This document shows positions 7,487-16,013 of a DNA stretch of 64,000 bases, piece after piece. The position numbers and the translations under genes were made by a program. Origin of the DNA: Pseudomonas sp. C1C7 (lineage in GTDB: Bacteria; Pseudomonadota; Gammaproteobacteria; Pseudomonadales; Pseudomonadaceae). The notes beneath the pieces are model-generated. The model searched no databases, was not told the DNA's origin, and saw nothing but the letters and a program-made list of their open reading frames with translations. Positions within the stretch are counted from its first letter, which is position 1. Each line of letters starts with the position of its first letter. The DNA lies in assembly GCF_013359595.1 (NCBI RefSeq), contig NZ_JABFMP010000021.1:52028-116027 (forward strand), read 5' to 3'.

Positions 7487-7962
7487 ACAATCTGTTGCGG
7501 CTGGAGGAGGGTGTGGCGCGGATTGATGTTCAGGATCCGTGGACGCTGGTCAGGGACCTGGAGGCGCCGCTGTCTGGCGCGGCATTGATTCTGCCGCTGG
7601 CCAAGTGGCTGGAAAGCCCGCAGCAACAGGCGGTGTGGCTGGGGCCGGACGATGAGGTGGAAAGTCTCAAGCCGTGGCTTGAGCAGCTGACATTGATCGC
7701 CCTGGATTTCCCAAGCTTGCGCGACGGCCGTGCCTACAGCCAGGCCTATCTGCTGCGTACCCGACTGGGGTGGACCGGCGAACTGCGTGCCATCGGGGAT
7801 GTGTTGCGCGATCAGCTCAGCCACATGCGCCAATGCGGTTTCGACAGTTTTGCCGTACGCGAAGACAAATCCGCCGAGGATGCGTTGAAAGGGCTGGCGG
7901 GGATGAGCGTGCTATACGGGCGCTCGGTAATCGAGCCGCGACCGTTGTTCCGCAGACGGTAA
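7483..7962 (+). CDS. DUF934 family protein, partner of sulfite reductase
   Basis: 159 residues beginning four bases before the end of the reductase gene (ATGA overlap), so co-translated. The C-terminal half has the conserved DUF934 block (FPSLRDGRAYSQAYLLRTRL, ELRAIGDVLRDQLSHMRQCG). Proteins of this family almost always accompany a CysI-type hemoprotein and are annotated as putative oxidoreductases or electron-delivery partners, but no cofactor motif is visible. No signal peptide or membrane helix. The stop codon touches the first base of the next REP element. Confidence 0.85.
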   Translation: MNNLLRLEEGVARIDVQDPWTLVRDLEAPLSGAALILPLAKWLESPQQQAVWLGPDDEVESLKPWLEQLTLIALDFPSLRDGRAYSQAYLLRTRLGWTGELRAIGDVLRDQLSHMRQCGFDSFAVREDKSAEDALKGLAGMSVLYGRSVIEPRPLFRRR

Positions 7963-8033
7963 AAGATCGCAACCTGCGGCGGCCCGTGCACGATACCAAT
8001 GCAGGAGCTGCCGAAGGCTGCGATCTTTTGATC
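7961..8033. repeat. Pair of REP copies (GGCTGCGATCTTTTGAT type), reversed order
   Basis: A degenerate copy (AAAAGATCGCAACCTGCGGC) is followed by a good copy in the other orientation (GCAGGAGCTGCCGAAGGCTG...). The order is opposite to that in the other REPINs of this type in the window. Confidence 0.75.
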
Positions 8034-8090
8034 TTTCTTAATTGATCCGAACCAGCGCCGCACGATCCGCCGGCGACAGCTGATCGATTT

Positions 8091-8114
8091 GGGGGCAAGC
8101 CCCCTCGCCACAGG
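8091..8114. repeat. Single REP-like hairpin (GGGGGCAAGCCCCC)
   Basis: GGGGGC and GCCCCC form a tight hairpin followed by TCGCCACAGG, as in another common Pseudomonas REP class. It is the only copy of this class noticed, between the convergent DUF934 and octaheme genes. Confidence 0.6.
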
Positions 8115-8154
8115 TTTATGTCATTCAGGATGATGTGGTGAGTACATCACTCTG

Positions 8155-10515
8155 TCACTTTAGAGCCGGATCCCCCATGTTCATTTTCTTCCAGCCCTGC
8201 AACAGCACCTGGGCCTTGGGCTCCTGGCCGTTGTTGAGGTAGTACTGGATCAGCGCCAGGCGGGCGTTGCGGTTGGTGGGGTCGAGTTTCAACAGGCGTT
8301 CGAGCTCTGCACAGGCTTCGTCGACCTTGCCGCTGTCATGCAGCGCCACCGCCAGCACGTAACCGTATTGCGCGGTCTGGGGTTCCAGTTGCGCGGCCTT
8401 GTGCAGGAAGGGCATGGCCTGGGCGGTCTGGCCGGCGCGGACCAGTGCCAGGCCCTGGGTGTGTTGCAGCAGGGCGGCGTCGGGGTGATCTTTCAGGTTT
8501 TGCGCCAGCAGCGTTTGCGCCTCCTGATTGCGACCATTGCCCTCCAGCCACTGCACCAGCGTCACCAGCGCCGGGTAGAAGTCCGGATCGCGTAGCAGCG
8601 CCGAGCGCAGCAGGCCTTCCACCTCGCCATTGCGGCCACTGGCCTGATACAGCAACGCCAGGTTGAGATTGGCTTCGGCGCGTTCGAGCAGACTTTTCTG
8701 CACCGCCTCGTACTCGGCGATGGCGCTGTTCCAGTTGCCTTGCGCAGCGCCCAGGCCATTGCGCGCCACGCCGAGCAAATCCCGCGCTGCGGCAATGCGC
8801 ACGGCTTTCACCGGATCGCTCAGCAACGGCGACAGCAACTGCGCCCGCTCCGGCGGCGGCAGGAAGGCGCTGACCGCATGCACGGCGCTTTCGCGCACCT
8901 GCGGCGCCGGGTGGCTCAGGTCTTTGCTGGCCAGTTTCAGTGCCTGTTCGCTGGGGTAGGCCGGCAGCTCGGCCAACAGCGTTGCCCGCTGAATGGCCGG
9001 CAGATTGCTGCGCTGCAATTGTTCGAACAGCGCCTGCGCCGCGCCTGCCTGACCATTGCGAATCAGCCACAGGCTCTCGTCGTAACGCGGGGCCTGCGGC
9101 ACATTCGCAGCGCTGCTCCACAATTTGAACTGCTCGGTGACCTTGTCCCCGGCCTTGCCCTGGTGACAGGTCAGGCAGGCATCCGGCGTGCCGAGTTTCC
9201 GGGCGCGTTCAGGGTTGGGGATGCTGAAACTGTGGTCATGCCGGAAGTCGTTGCCCATGTAGAACTTGCCCGGCATGTGGCAATCCACACACTGCGAACC
9301 CGGCTGGCCCATGGTGTGACGGGTGTGTTCGACGGAGTCGTAGTTCTTCGCCTGCAGGCCCTTGCCATCGACCCCTTCGACCGCCGTCTTGCCCGCCGTG
9401 TTGTGGCATTGCAGGCAGACACCGTTGCCTGGTGCCTTGAGCTGTTCGCTGTGGGGGTTGTGGCAATTGCTGCAGCGCACGCCCTTGTCGAACATTTTGC
9501 TCTGCGCGAAGGAGCCGTGCTCGAACACCTCGTCCTTGATCTTGCCGTCCAGCGCGTACAACTCGCGGGTCAGGACGCTGGGCAGGTAGTCGTCCATCAG
9601 GCGCTTGCCGACGGTGTAGCCATCGCCCAATGGCGCGCGACGGGCGTGGCAACGGGCGCAGGTTTCGATCTCGACCGTGGCGTTCTTGTCCTTGAGGTCG
9701 ACGTCGAAACCGGAGTGGATCAGGTCGGTCTTTTTCGCCGTCCATTGCAGATGGTTGGACGCCGGCCCGTGGCAGGCCTGGCAGCCGACGCCGAGGCTGT
9801 TCCACTTGCTATCGAAAGTGTTTTTCGCCGCGTCGAAATTGCGCTTGTAGCCGGTGGTGTGGCACTCGACACACATGAAGTTGGCGTTCTGGCTGGGTTT
9901 GCTCCAGTGCAGCGGGTCCTTGAAGGTCACGCCCTGGCCGGGATAGAGATGGAACCAGCGATTCTTTTCGGTATCCCAGGCCACGCCCAGCGCCTGCAGA
10001 CGACCATCGCCGACCTCGATCAGGTATTGCTGCAACGGCGCGATGCCGAAGGTGTAGGCGACCTTGAAGTCGGCATTCTTGCCGTCGATGCCCGGCGTAT
10101 TGACCCAGAAACCGTCGTCCTTGCGCGAGAAACGGGTGGTTTCGTTTTCCGCCTTGAAGGTGACGTTGTTGAAATCGCCGAGCATGGTCTCGGCGCTGGC
10201 CGCCTGCATCGCCAACTGGTGGTGCGAGCCTTGCCAGTCCTTGACCTGGGCGCTGTGGCAGCCCTGGCATTGCTGTTCATCGACCAGGGTGGCCGGCGCC
10301 ATGGCGACAGGCTGCGGTTTGGCCGGTTGTTGCTCGGCGGGCTTGCTGACCGGCGCATAGGTGACCGGAACCGGCTTGCTGCCGAACAGAAACCAGCCGA
10401 TGCCCACCACCGCCAGCAGCAGGATGCCGATGGTGACGGGGAACAGGTAGCGGTTGATCGGGGTCGGTGGCGAATCGGGCTTTGCGGTTTGTGTTTTGTT
10501 TTTATCTGTCGGCAT
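8155..10515 (-). CDS. Membrane-anchored octaheme c-type cytochrome with C-terminal HEAT/TPR region
   Basis: 786 residues. A single N-terminal membrane helix (about 24-44) anchors a periplasmic protein. Eight CXXCH haem sites follow: C83, C215, C245, C286, C348, C367, C409 and C447, the layout of cytochrome c-554/octaheme reductase-like proteins. From about residue 480 the sequence changes to helical repeats: HEAT-like (LPAIQRATLLAELPAYPSEQ, PAPQVRESAVHAV), then TPR (AEANLNLALLYQASGRNGEV, LALVRAGQTAQAMPFLHKAA). It probably transfers electrons and holds partners in the periplasm; the substrate is unknown. It is the last gene of the minus-strand row with the MFS/spermidine-synthase-like protein, sulfatase, HAD protein and Bat genes. 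GGAAG precedes the ATG. Confidence 0.88.
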   Translation of the reverse strand: MPTDKNKTQTAKPDSPPTPINRYLFPVTIGILLLAVVGIGWFLFGSKPVPVTYAPVSKPAEQQPAKPQPVAMAPATLVDEQQCQGCHSAQVKDWQGSHHQLAMQAASAETMLGDFNNVTFKAENETTRFSRKDDGFWVNTPGIDGKNADFKVAYTFGIAPLQQYLIEVGDGRLQALGVAWDTEKNRWFHLYPGQGVTFKDPLHWSKPSQNANFMCVECHTTGYKRNFDAAKNTFDSKWNSLGVGCQACHGPASNHLQWTAKKTDLIHSGFDVDLKDKNATVEIETCARCHARRAPLGDGYTVGKRLMDDYLPSVLTRELYALDGKIKDEVFEHGSFAQSKMFDKGVRCSNCHNPHSEQLKAPGNGVCLQCHNTAGKTAVEGVDGKGLQAKNYDSVEHTRHTMGQPGSQCVDCHMPGKFYMGNDFRHDHSFSIPNPERARKLGTPDACLTCHQGKAGDKVTEQFKLWSSAANVPQAPRYDESLWLIRNGQAGAAQALFEQLQRSNLPAIQRATLLAELPAYPSEQALKLASKDLSHPAPQVRESAVHAVSAFLPPPERAQLLSPLLSDPVKAVRIAAARDLLGVARNGLGAAQGNWNSAIAEYEAVQKSLLERAEANLNLALLYQASGRNGEVEGLLRSALLRDPDFYPALVTLVQWLEGNGRNQEAQTLLAQNLKDHPDAALLQHTQGLALVRAGQTAQAMPFLHKAAQLEPQTAQYGYVLAVALHDSGKVDEACAELERLLKLDPTNRNARLALIQYYLNNGQEPKAQVLLQGWKKMNMGDPALK

Positions 10516-10650
10516 TACGACTTCCGTAGTCCAGGTTCGCGTTCAGGCTGGTTCAGCTTTGCCGGATGGTCAGTGTCTGTCAAATGTATGGAAGTAACTG
10601 CGCTCCCACATTTTGATCGTCGTACATGAAACTGTATTCACCGGTCTTCC

Positions 10651-13164
10651 TCATTCGCCAACAAACCATCGGTAATATGGATTCCCCCCATCCCCGCGCA
10701 TCACCTCGCGAATATCCCGCCCCCACGCATCGCGGTCGCCGTCGTAGGCACGCAGGCTCGCCCTGTAGAACTGCATCAGCCGCTGCCGATGAGTGTCCAT
10801 ACGCTCGATGAAAGCCGCATCGGCATTGAGCAGCGGCGGCGCGGTATGCAGGTCCAGCAAGGCCGGCAGCACCCGGGTGATTTCCTTGGCTCGCACCCAC
10901 GGCGCGTATTCGATGCGCGGTTGATCGTCGGTCACCGCCGACGCATCGGCAGCGAAGCGTTCCAGACCTTCGCGATCGGTCACCCAGGTGGCGAGCAAGG
11001 CCGGCGCCGAGCCGATGCCGACATCTTGCAAGGTGCCGCGCACGCTGTCCTGCTGGAACCGTGCGCCGATCTTTGCGGCATCCAGTTCGATCGGCTCCAG
11101 CGACCCCACCAGCAGCATCTCGTGGAACTCGCTGGTCCAGACATTGGCGTAGGGGAACACGTCGAGGAAGCTGCGCACCAGCGAGCGCGAGTCGTCGATG
11201 TTCTGCGTCGGCAGCGGCAGCCATTGCGCCACCAGGCCCTGTTTCTGCAAGCGGCTGGCGGCCAGCTGGTAGAAGTCCCGGGAATACAGATTGACCACCC
11301 CGGCGGCGGAAGGCGGAGGCGGTTCGAGGGTGATCAGGTCGTAGCGCTGGGGATTGCGCAGCAGTTCCTGGCGACCGTCCCGCAGGCGCACGTCGACGCT
11401 CGGGTCGGCGGCGGCATTGAAGTTGCCCTTGAACAGCGGAGCGGCCTTGACCACTGACGGCAGCAGTTCGGCGACCACGCGGTGCTCCAATCCCGGATAG
11501 CGGGTCAGGGCGCCGGCGGTGATGCCGGTGCCGAAGCCGATCACCAGCGCCGAGCGCGGTTCGCCGTTATGGATCAACAGTGGCAGCAACGCCTGAATCC
11601 GCATGTAGCGCAGGGACGGCATGGCGTCGCCGGTGTTGGAGACGCCCTGGATATACAGACGCTGGAAGGTCTTCTGGCCCTTGCCCTGGCTGACCACGGC
11701 GACCGTGCCGCCGCGTCCTTCCTCATAAAAGGTGATGCTCCCGTTGCGGGCACCCGGCAACAGACCGGCGAGTTTGCCCACCGGGGTAAACACCGCGAGT
11801 GCCACGGCAACCAGGCCGATGGCGACCACCGCCTGGCGTCGACCTTTCTTCACACCATGGCCTTTGCGCACCGCACAGTAGCCAATCGCGGCGGCAATGA
11901 TGGCCAGCAAACCCAGGGTACGCACCAGCCCCAGCAGCGGAATCAGCACAAAGCCGCACAGCATCACGCCGATGATCCCGCCCAGGGTATTGAACGCCAC
12001 CACTTCACCGACATTGCGCCCGACGTGCTCGCGGCCGACGCTCAAACGCAGGGCCACGGGAAACGCCGCACCCAGCAGCAGGGTCGGTACGAACACGATG
12101 CTCAACGCCGCCACCGCAAAGCGCGCACTCATGCCCAGCAACTCGCTGGCATCGAACGACAGGACCCAGGCTTCGACAACGCTTTGCGCCAGCACCAGCC
12201 AGCGTCCCAGCAGGGCGATTTCCAGCAGCGCGATCAGCCCGGCACCGGCAATCAGCAAACCGAACACGCCCCAGGGATCGCGCAGGCGATCGACCCGGCG
12301 GGCGAGCAGGGCGCTGCCGAGGAACAGACCGGTGAGATAGGTCGCCAGCACCACGGCGAAGGCATAAGTGCGGGTGCTCATGAACTGTACGATCGATTGC
12401 GACCAGACCACCTCGTACCCCAGGGCCACGCCGCCGGCAATCGCATACAGCCACAGCGCCAGACGATCCGGCGCCTTGTCCGTGTGATGTTTGACCGGCA
12501 CCTCGCTCACCAACGGACGCTGGCGCTGAAACCAGAGCGCCCCGGCGGCGGCCAGCAGGTTGAGCATCGCCGCGAACAACGCACTGCCACGCACGCCCAG
12601 CACGGCAATCAGCACGAAGCCTGCGAGCAGGGTGCCGGCGATGGCCCCGGCGGTGTTCGCCGCATACAACTGGCCGCCGGCCTTGCCCAGTTGCTGCGGA
12701 TCGCTGGCCAACGAGCGCACCAGCACCGGCAGGGTGCCGCCCATTAGCACGGCGGGAAGCCCCACCAGCGCAAACGGCAGGACCCAGGCCAGCAGGCCCA
12801 CATGTTCCTCCAGCCAGGCAAACGGGCTGGCCGCCAGGCTCATGGCGAAAGTCGCGCCCACCCCGAGCACCGCCACCAGCACTTCCAGCCCGGCATACAG
12901 CAGCGCCGGCTGCTGCAAGCGGTCGGCCCAGCGCCCGAACCACAGACCACCCAGCGCCAGGCCCGCAAAGAACGCGCTGATCCCGGTGGTGATGGCGTAC
13001 ACCTCGACACCCACCACCAGCGACAGCTGCTTGATCCACAGCACCTGATACACCAGTGCGGCGGCACCGGAGACGAACAGCAGCAGGGTGGGGATCAGCA
13101 GCGCCGGGGAGGCGACGTGATGGACGGGGATGGCCGACGACTTGCTGGCGACGCGTGAGGACAT
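10651..13164 (-). CDS. Fused MFS-like membrane protein / spermidine synthase-like protein
   Basis: The ORF is open upstream to 13317, but that part is translated REPIN; the start at 13164 (MSSRVASKSSAIP) has AAGGC upstream and gives 837 residues. About 14 hydrophobic segments fill residues 15-480. A Rossmann methyltransferase-like SpeE domain follows (GFGTGITAGALTRYP near residue 540, YDLITLEPPPPSAAG near 610, LYSRDFYQLAASRL). In true spermidine synthases the stretch after the Rossmann strand reads D-x-T-D-P; here it is LEPPPP, so aminopropyl transfer from decarboxylated SAM is doubtful. It lies 135 bases before the octaheme gene and downstream of the sulfatase. A combined transport and transferase role in the envelope is inference. 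Confidence 0.8.
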   Translation of the reverse strand: MSSRVASKSSAIPVHHVASPALLIPTLLLFVSGAAALVYQVLWIKQLSLVVGVEVYAITTGISAFFAGLALGGLWFGRWADRLQQPALLYAGLEVLVAVLGVGATFAMSLAASPFAWLEEHVGLLAWVLPFALVGLPAVLMGGTLPVLVRSLASDPQQLGKAGGQLYAANTAGAIAGTLLAGFVLIAVLGVRGSALFAAMLNLLAAAGALWFQRQRPLVSEVPVKHHTDKAPDRLALWLYAIAGGVALGYEVVWSQSIVQFMSTRTYAFAVVLATYLTGLFLGSALLARRVDRLRDPWGVFGLLIAGAGLIALLEIALLGRWLVLAQSVVEAWVLSFDASELLGMSARFAVAALSIVFVPTLLLGAAFPVALRLSVGREHVGRNVGEVVAFNTLGGIIGVMLCGFVLIPLLGLVRTLGLLAIIAAAIGYCAVRKGHGVKKGRRQAVVAIGLVAVALAVFTPVGKLAGLLPGARNGSITFYEEGRGGTVAVVSQGKGQKTFQRLYIQGVSNTGDAMPSLRYMRIQALLPLLIHNGEPRSALVIGFGTGITAGALTRYPGLEHRVVAELLPSVVKAAPLFKGNFNAAADPSVDVRLRDGRQELLRNPQRYDLITLEPPPPSAAGVVNLYSRDFYQLAASRLQKQGLVAQWLPLPTQNIDDSRSLVRSFLDVFPYANVWTSEFHEMLLVGSLEPIELDAAKIGARFQQDSVRGTLQDVGIGSAPALLATWVTDREGLERFAADASAVTDDQPRIEYAPWVRAKEITRVLPALLDLHTAPPLLNADAAFIERMDTHRQRLMQFYRASLRAYDGDRDAWGRDIREVMRGDGGNPYYRWFVGE

Positions 13165-13206
13165 AGGTTGATTGCCTTGCACAGTATTCAAATCCAGCAC
13201 CGCCCT

Positions 13207-13280
13207 CTGTAGGAGCTGCCGCAGGCTGCGATCTTTTGGCTTTTGAAGATCAAAAGATCGCAGCCTGCGGCAGCTCCTGC
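13207..13280. repeat. REPIN (GGCTGCGATCTTTTG type)
   Basis: GTAGGAGCTGCCGCAGGCTG and its reverse complement flank a 14-base loop. It lies between sulfatase and MFS/SpeE-like genes of the same row and could form a strong hairpin in a shared transcript. Confidence 0.9.
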
Positions 13281-13346
13281 AAGGGGCAGTGCATACCCCC
13301 GGAATAGGGCCGCCCACCGATGAAGGCGAGCGGCGGTCAAGCGGTG

Positions 13347-14921
13347 TTACTTCGCAGCTTTCATTTTTTCTTCGATTTTCTTGTCAACTTCTGCACGGAT
13401 CTGGTCGATGCTGAAGCTCGCCGGGCGTTGGCTTGGCGGGTAATCGACGAAGGTCTGCAGGAAGGCCGCCGATCTTCTGACACCATCGAAGATCAGGTAG
13501 TCGTTTTTCGTCAGCCAGTCATAGTACTGGTCGGACACGACGTCGGCGCGTTCGTAAGGGTCCATGCGCAGGTTGAACAATTTAGGCACGCGCAGGCAGG
13601 TGAAGGGTTCGCTCCAGACCTTCAGGCCGCCGGGTGCACGCTGCTCACAGAAAACGATCTTCCAATCGTTGTAGCGCATGCCCACCAGGTCGCCGTCATC
13701 GCTGAAGTAGTAGAACTCGGTCCGCGCGCTCTTGTCGGTCTTGCCAGTCAGGTAATCGAGCTGGTTGAAACCGTCCAGATGCACCTTGAAGTTCTTGCCG
13801 CCGACGTCGGTGCCCTTGAGCAGGCGATCCTTGATGTCGGTATCACCGACGGCCGCCAGCAAGGTCGGGAACCAGTCCATCCCGGAGAACATCTGGGTGG
13901 ACACTTCGCCCGCCTTGATCTTGCCCGGCCAGCGGATCATCGCCGGTACCCGGAAGGCACCTTCCCAGTTGGAGTTCTTCTCGTTGCGGAACGGCGTGGT
14001 CGCCGCATCCGGCCAGGACCACTGGTTCGGGCCGTTGTCGGTGGTGTAGACGACGATGGTGTTGTCGGCGACCTTCAGGTCGTCCAGGGTCTTGAGCAAC
14101 TTGCCGACGTCGCCGTCGTGCTCGAGCATGCCGTCGGCATATTCGTTGCCCTTCATCCCGCTCTGGCCCTGCATGGATTCACGCACGTGGGTGAAGGCGT
14201 GCATGCGGGTGGTGTTCATCCAGACGAAGAACGGTTTGTCCGCCTTGACCTGTTTGTCGATGAACGCCTGGGCGGCGGCGGTGGTTTCGTCGTCGATGGT
14301 CTCCATGCGTTTCTTGTTCAGGGGACCTGTGTCTTCGACCTTGCCATCGGCAAAGCTGTGGATCACACCACGGGGAGAGGCCGCCTTGACAAAGTCGGCA
14401 TCATCCTTGGGCCAGTAAGGCCGCTCAGGTTCTTCCTCGGCATTGAGGTGGTACAGGTTGCCGAAGAATTCGTCGAAACCATGGTTGGTGGGCAGGTATT
14501 CATCCTTGTCCCCCAGGTGGTTCTTGCCGAACTGGCCGGTTGCATAGCCTTTGGACTTGAGGGCCTGGGCGATGGTCACGTCCCTGGCCTGCAACCCGAC
14601 CGGAATACCCGGCATGCCCACCTTGGAAAGGCCCGTGCGCAGTGCCGATTGCCCGGTGATGAAGGTGGAACGCCCGGCCGTGCAGCTGTTCTCCGCGTAA
14701 TAGTCGGTGAACATCATGCCTTCCTTGGCAATGCGGTCGATGTTGGGGGTCTTGTAGCCGACCACGCCCATGGAATAGGCACTGATGTTGGTCTGGCCGA
14801 TGTCATCGCCGAAGATCACGAGGATGTTGGGCTTGTCGGCGGCCCCGGCGGTAGCCGAGAACGCCATCACCGAAGCCGCCAGCAGAGCCGCCTTCGGTAA
14901 CCACTTGCGTATGCCAGTCAT
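13347..14921 (-). CDS. Periplasmic type I sulfatase (arylsulfatase family)
   Basis: 524 residues with a Sec signal peptide (about 1-28, ASVMAFSATAGAADK). Metal ligands D39-D40 are in FGDDIGQTN. The formylglycine site is CTAGR with C80 as the residue to be oxidised; later motifs include GQFGKNHLGD and YTTDNGPNQWSWPDA. It hydrolyses sulfate esters in the periplasm, releasing sulfate; phosphonate monoester hydrolase activity is a possible alternative in this superfamily. A cysteine-type site needs formylglycine-generating enzyme or an AtsB-type maturase, and neither is in the window. AAGGAG lies eight bases before the ATG. It lies 72 bases past the HAD gene, in the same row. Confidence 0.9.
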   Translation of the reverse strand: MTGIRKWLPKAALLAASVMAFSATAGAADKPNILVIFGDDIGQTNISAYSMGVVGYKTPNIDRIAKEGMMFTDYYAENSCTAGRSTFITGQSALRTGLSKVGMPGIPVGLQARDVTIAQALKSKGYATGQFGKNHLGDKDEYLPTNHGFDEFFGNLYHLNAEEEPERPYWPKDDADFVKAASPRGVIHSFADGKVEDTGPLNKKRMETIDDETTAAAQAFIDKQVKADKPFFVWMNTTRMHAFTHVRESMQGQSGMKGNEYADGMLEHDGDVGKLLKTLDDLKVADNTIVVYTTDNGPNQWSWPDAATTPFRNEKNSNWEGAFRVPAMIRWPGKIKAGEVSTQMFSGMDWFPTLLAAVGDTDIKDRLLKGTDVGGKNFKVHLDGFNQLDYLTGKTDKSARTEFYYFSDDGDLVGMRYNDWKIVFCEQRAPGGLKVWSEPFTCLRVPKLFNLRMDPYERADVVSDQYYDWLTKNDYLIFDGVRRSAAFLQTFVDYPPSQRPASFSIDQIRAEVDKKIEEKMKAAK

Positions 14922-14993
14922 ATGACTTGCTCCTTCTACTCATTTGCGTCGCTCGATGCGACAACCGTTCGTTGCGGTCCTGCCTACGCTTAC

Positions 14994-16013
14994 TTACTGC
15001 ACTTGCCCGGTCGTGGCATCGAACGGATAGATACGGCGCCATTCGGCAGCCATGTCCACCACGGTCCAGCCACGTTTGTTCGCTTCATCCAGAGCCTTGT
15101 CCAGGCGGCCCACCTGGGACTGTCGGTCATAGGCCCATTCACGTTTGGCGTCGGTGTGATGCACCAGCCCCATGAAGCGCTTGCCGGTGCCGGCCGCGGT
15201 CCACTGGAGCATCTGCAAGTCGCCGTCGGAGTTACCGAAGGCGAGAATCGGACGGCGCCCGATCACCGCTTCGATGCTGACCGGCTTGCCCGGACCGTCA
15301 TCATTGTGAGCCAGTTGCGGCGTGCGCAAAATCGAGGCCTTGCCGTCCTTGTAGTCGAAGGTGGTGACAAACGTGGTGCCGATCACCTGCTCGGGCGGAA
15401 CGCCGTAGACCTTCTCGGCGAAGGCGCGCATGAAGCCGGTCTCGCCGCCGGAAACGATGTAGGTCTTGAAGTCCTGGCTGCGCAGGTAGTCGAGTATTTC
15501 CAGCATCGGCTGGAAGATCATTTCGGTGTAGGGCTTGCCGGTTTTCGGATGGCGCGCCTGGCTCAGCCAGGTCTTGGCGTAGTCGTCGAAGGCTTCGGTG
15601 GTCATGCCGCTGTGAGTGGCGGCGAAAATTTTCATCAGGCCTTCCATGCCGGTCGCGGCCAGCGCCTGATGGTCGTCCTCCAGCACCGCCTTGAACGGTT
15701 GAGTGGTTTTCCATTCCGGATGTTGCGCCGCCGTGCGCTTGACCTCTTCGAGGGCGAACAGGAACTCGAAGTACAGCGGCTGCTCGCTCCACAGCGTGCC
15801 GTCGTTGTCGAATACGGCGATGCGCTCCTCGGGCCTGACGAAGTCCTTGCTGCCCTGATCGGTCACCGCCTGGACGAATTCGATGATGCTTTTTTTCGAC
15901 GGGCCATCGTTCCAGGACGGCAGCGGCTCGGCGGCCTGAACCAGCAACGGCAGGCTCAGGGCCAGGGTCAGCAGGAATCCGTGAAACTGGCGCACTGATA
16001 ACGGCTTGATCAT
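14994..16013 (-). CDS. Exported HAD-superfamily phosphatase
   Basis: 339 residues. Signal peptide to about residue 28 (FLLTLALSLPLLVQAAEP). HAD motif I is FDNDGTLW with nucleophile D69 and acid/base D71; motif II includes YIVSGGETGFM and the last acidic motif is FGNSDGDLQML. Family members are phosphoserine phosphatase-like hydrolases, here placed in the periplasm. The ATG overlaps the batD stop (ATGA), so it is translated with the Bat genes, which ties the hydrolase to that module. Substrate unknown. It could supply phosphate from a phosphomonoester formed outside, or dephosphorylate a surface glycan; both are guesses. Confidence 0.85.
   Translation of the reverse strand: MIKPLSVRQFHGFLLTLALSLPLLVQAAEPLPSWNDGPSKKSIIEFVQAVTDQGSKDFVRPEERIAVFDNDGTLWSEQPLYFEFLFALEEVKRTAAQHPEWKTTQPFKAVLEDDHQALAATGMEGLMKIFAATHSGMTTEAFDDYAKTWLSQARHPKTGKPYTEMIFQPMLEILDYLRSQDFKTYIVSGGETGFMRAFAEKVYGVPPEQVIGTTFVTTFDYKDGKASILRTPQLAHNDDGPGKPVSIEAVIGRRPILAFGNSDGDLQMLQWTAAGTGKRFMGLVHHTDAKREWAYDRQSQVGRLDKALDEANKRGWTVVDMAAEWRRIYPFDATTGQVQ

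Noticed and set aside
8740..10629. Plus-strand ORF of 629 codons opposite the octaheme gene
   Set aside because: Shadow frame; the minus strand has eight haem motifs and a proper start.
13165..13317. N-terminal extension of the MFS/SpeE-like protein to 13317
   Set aside because: It translates the REPIN at 13207-13280 and lacks an SD; the start at 13164 is preferred.
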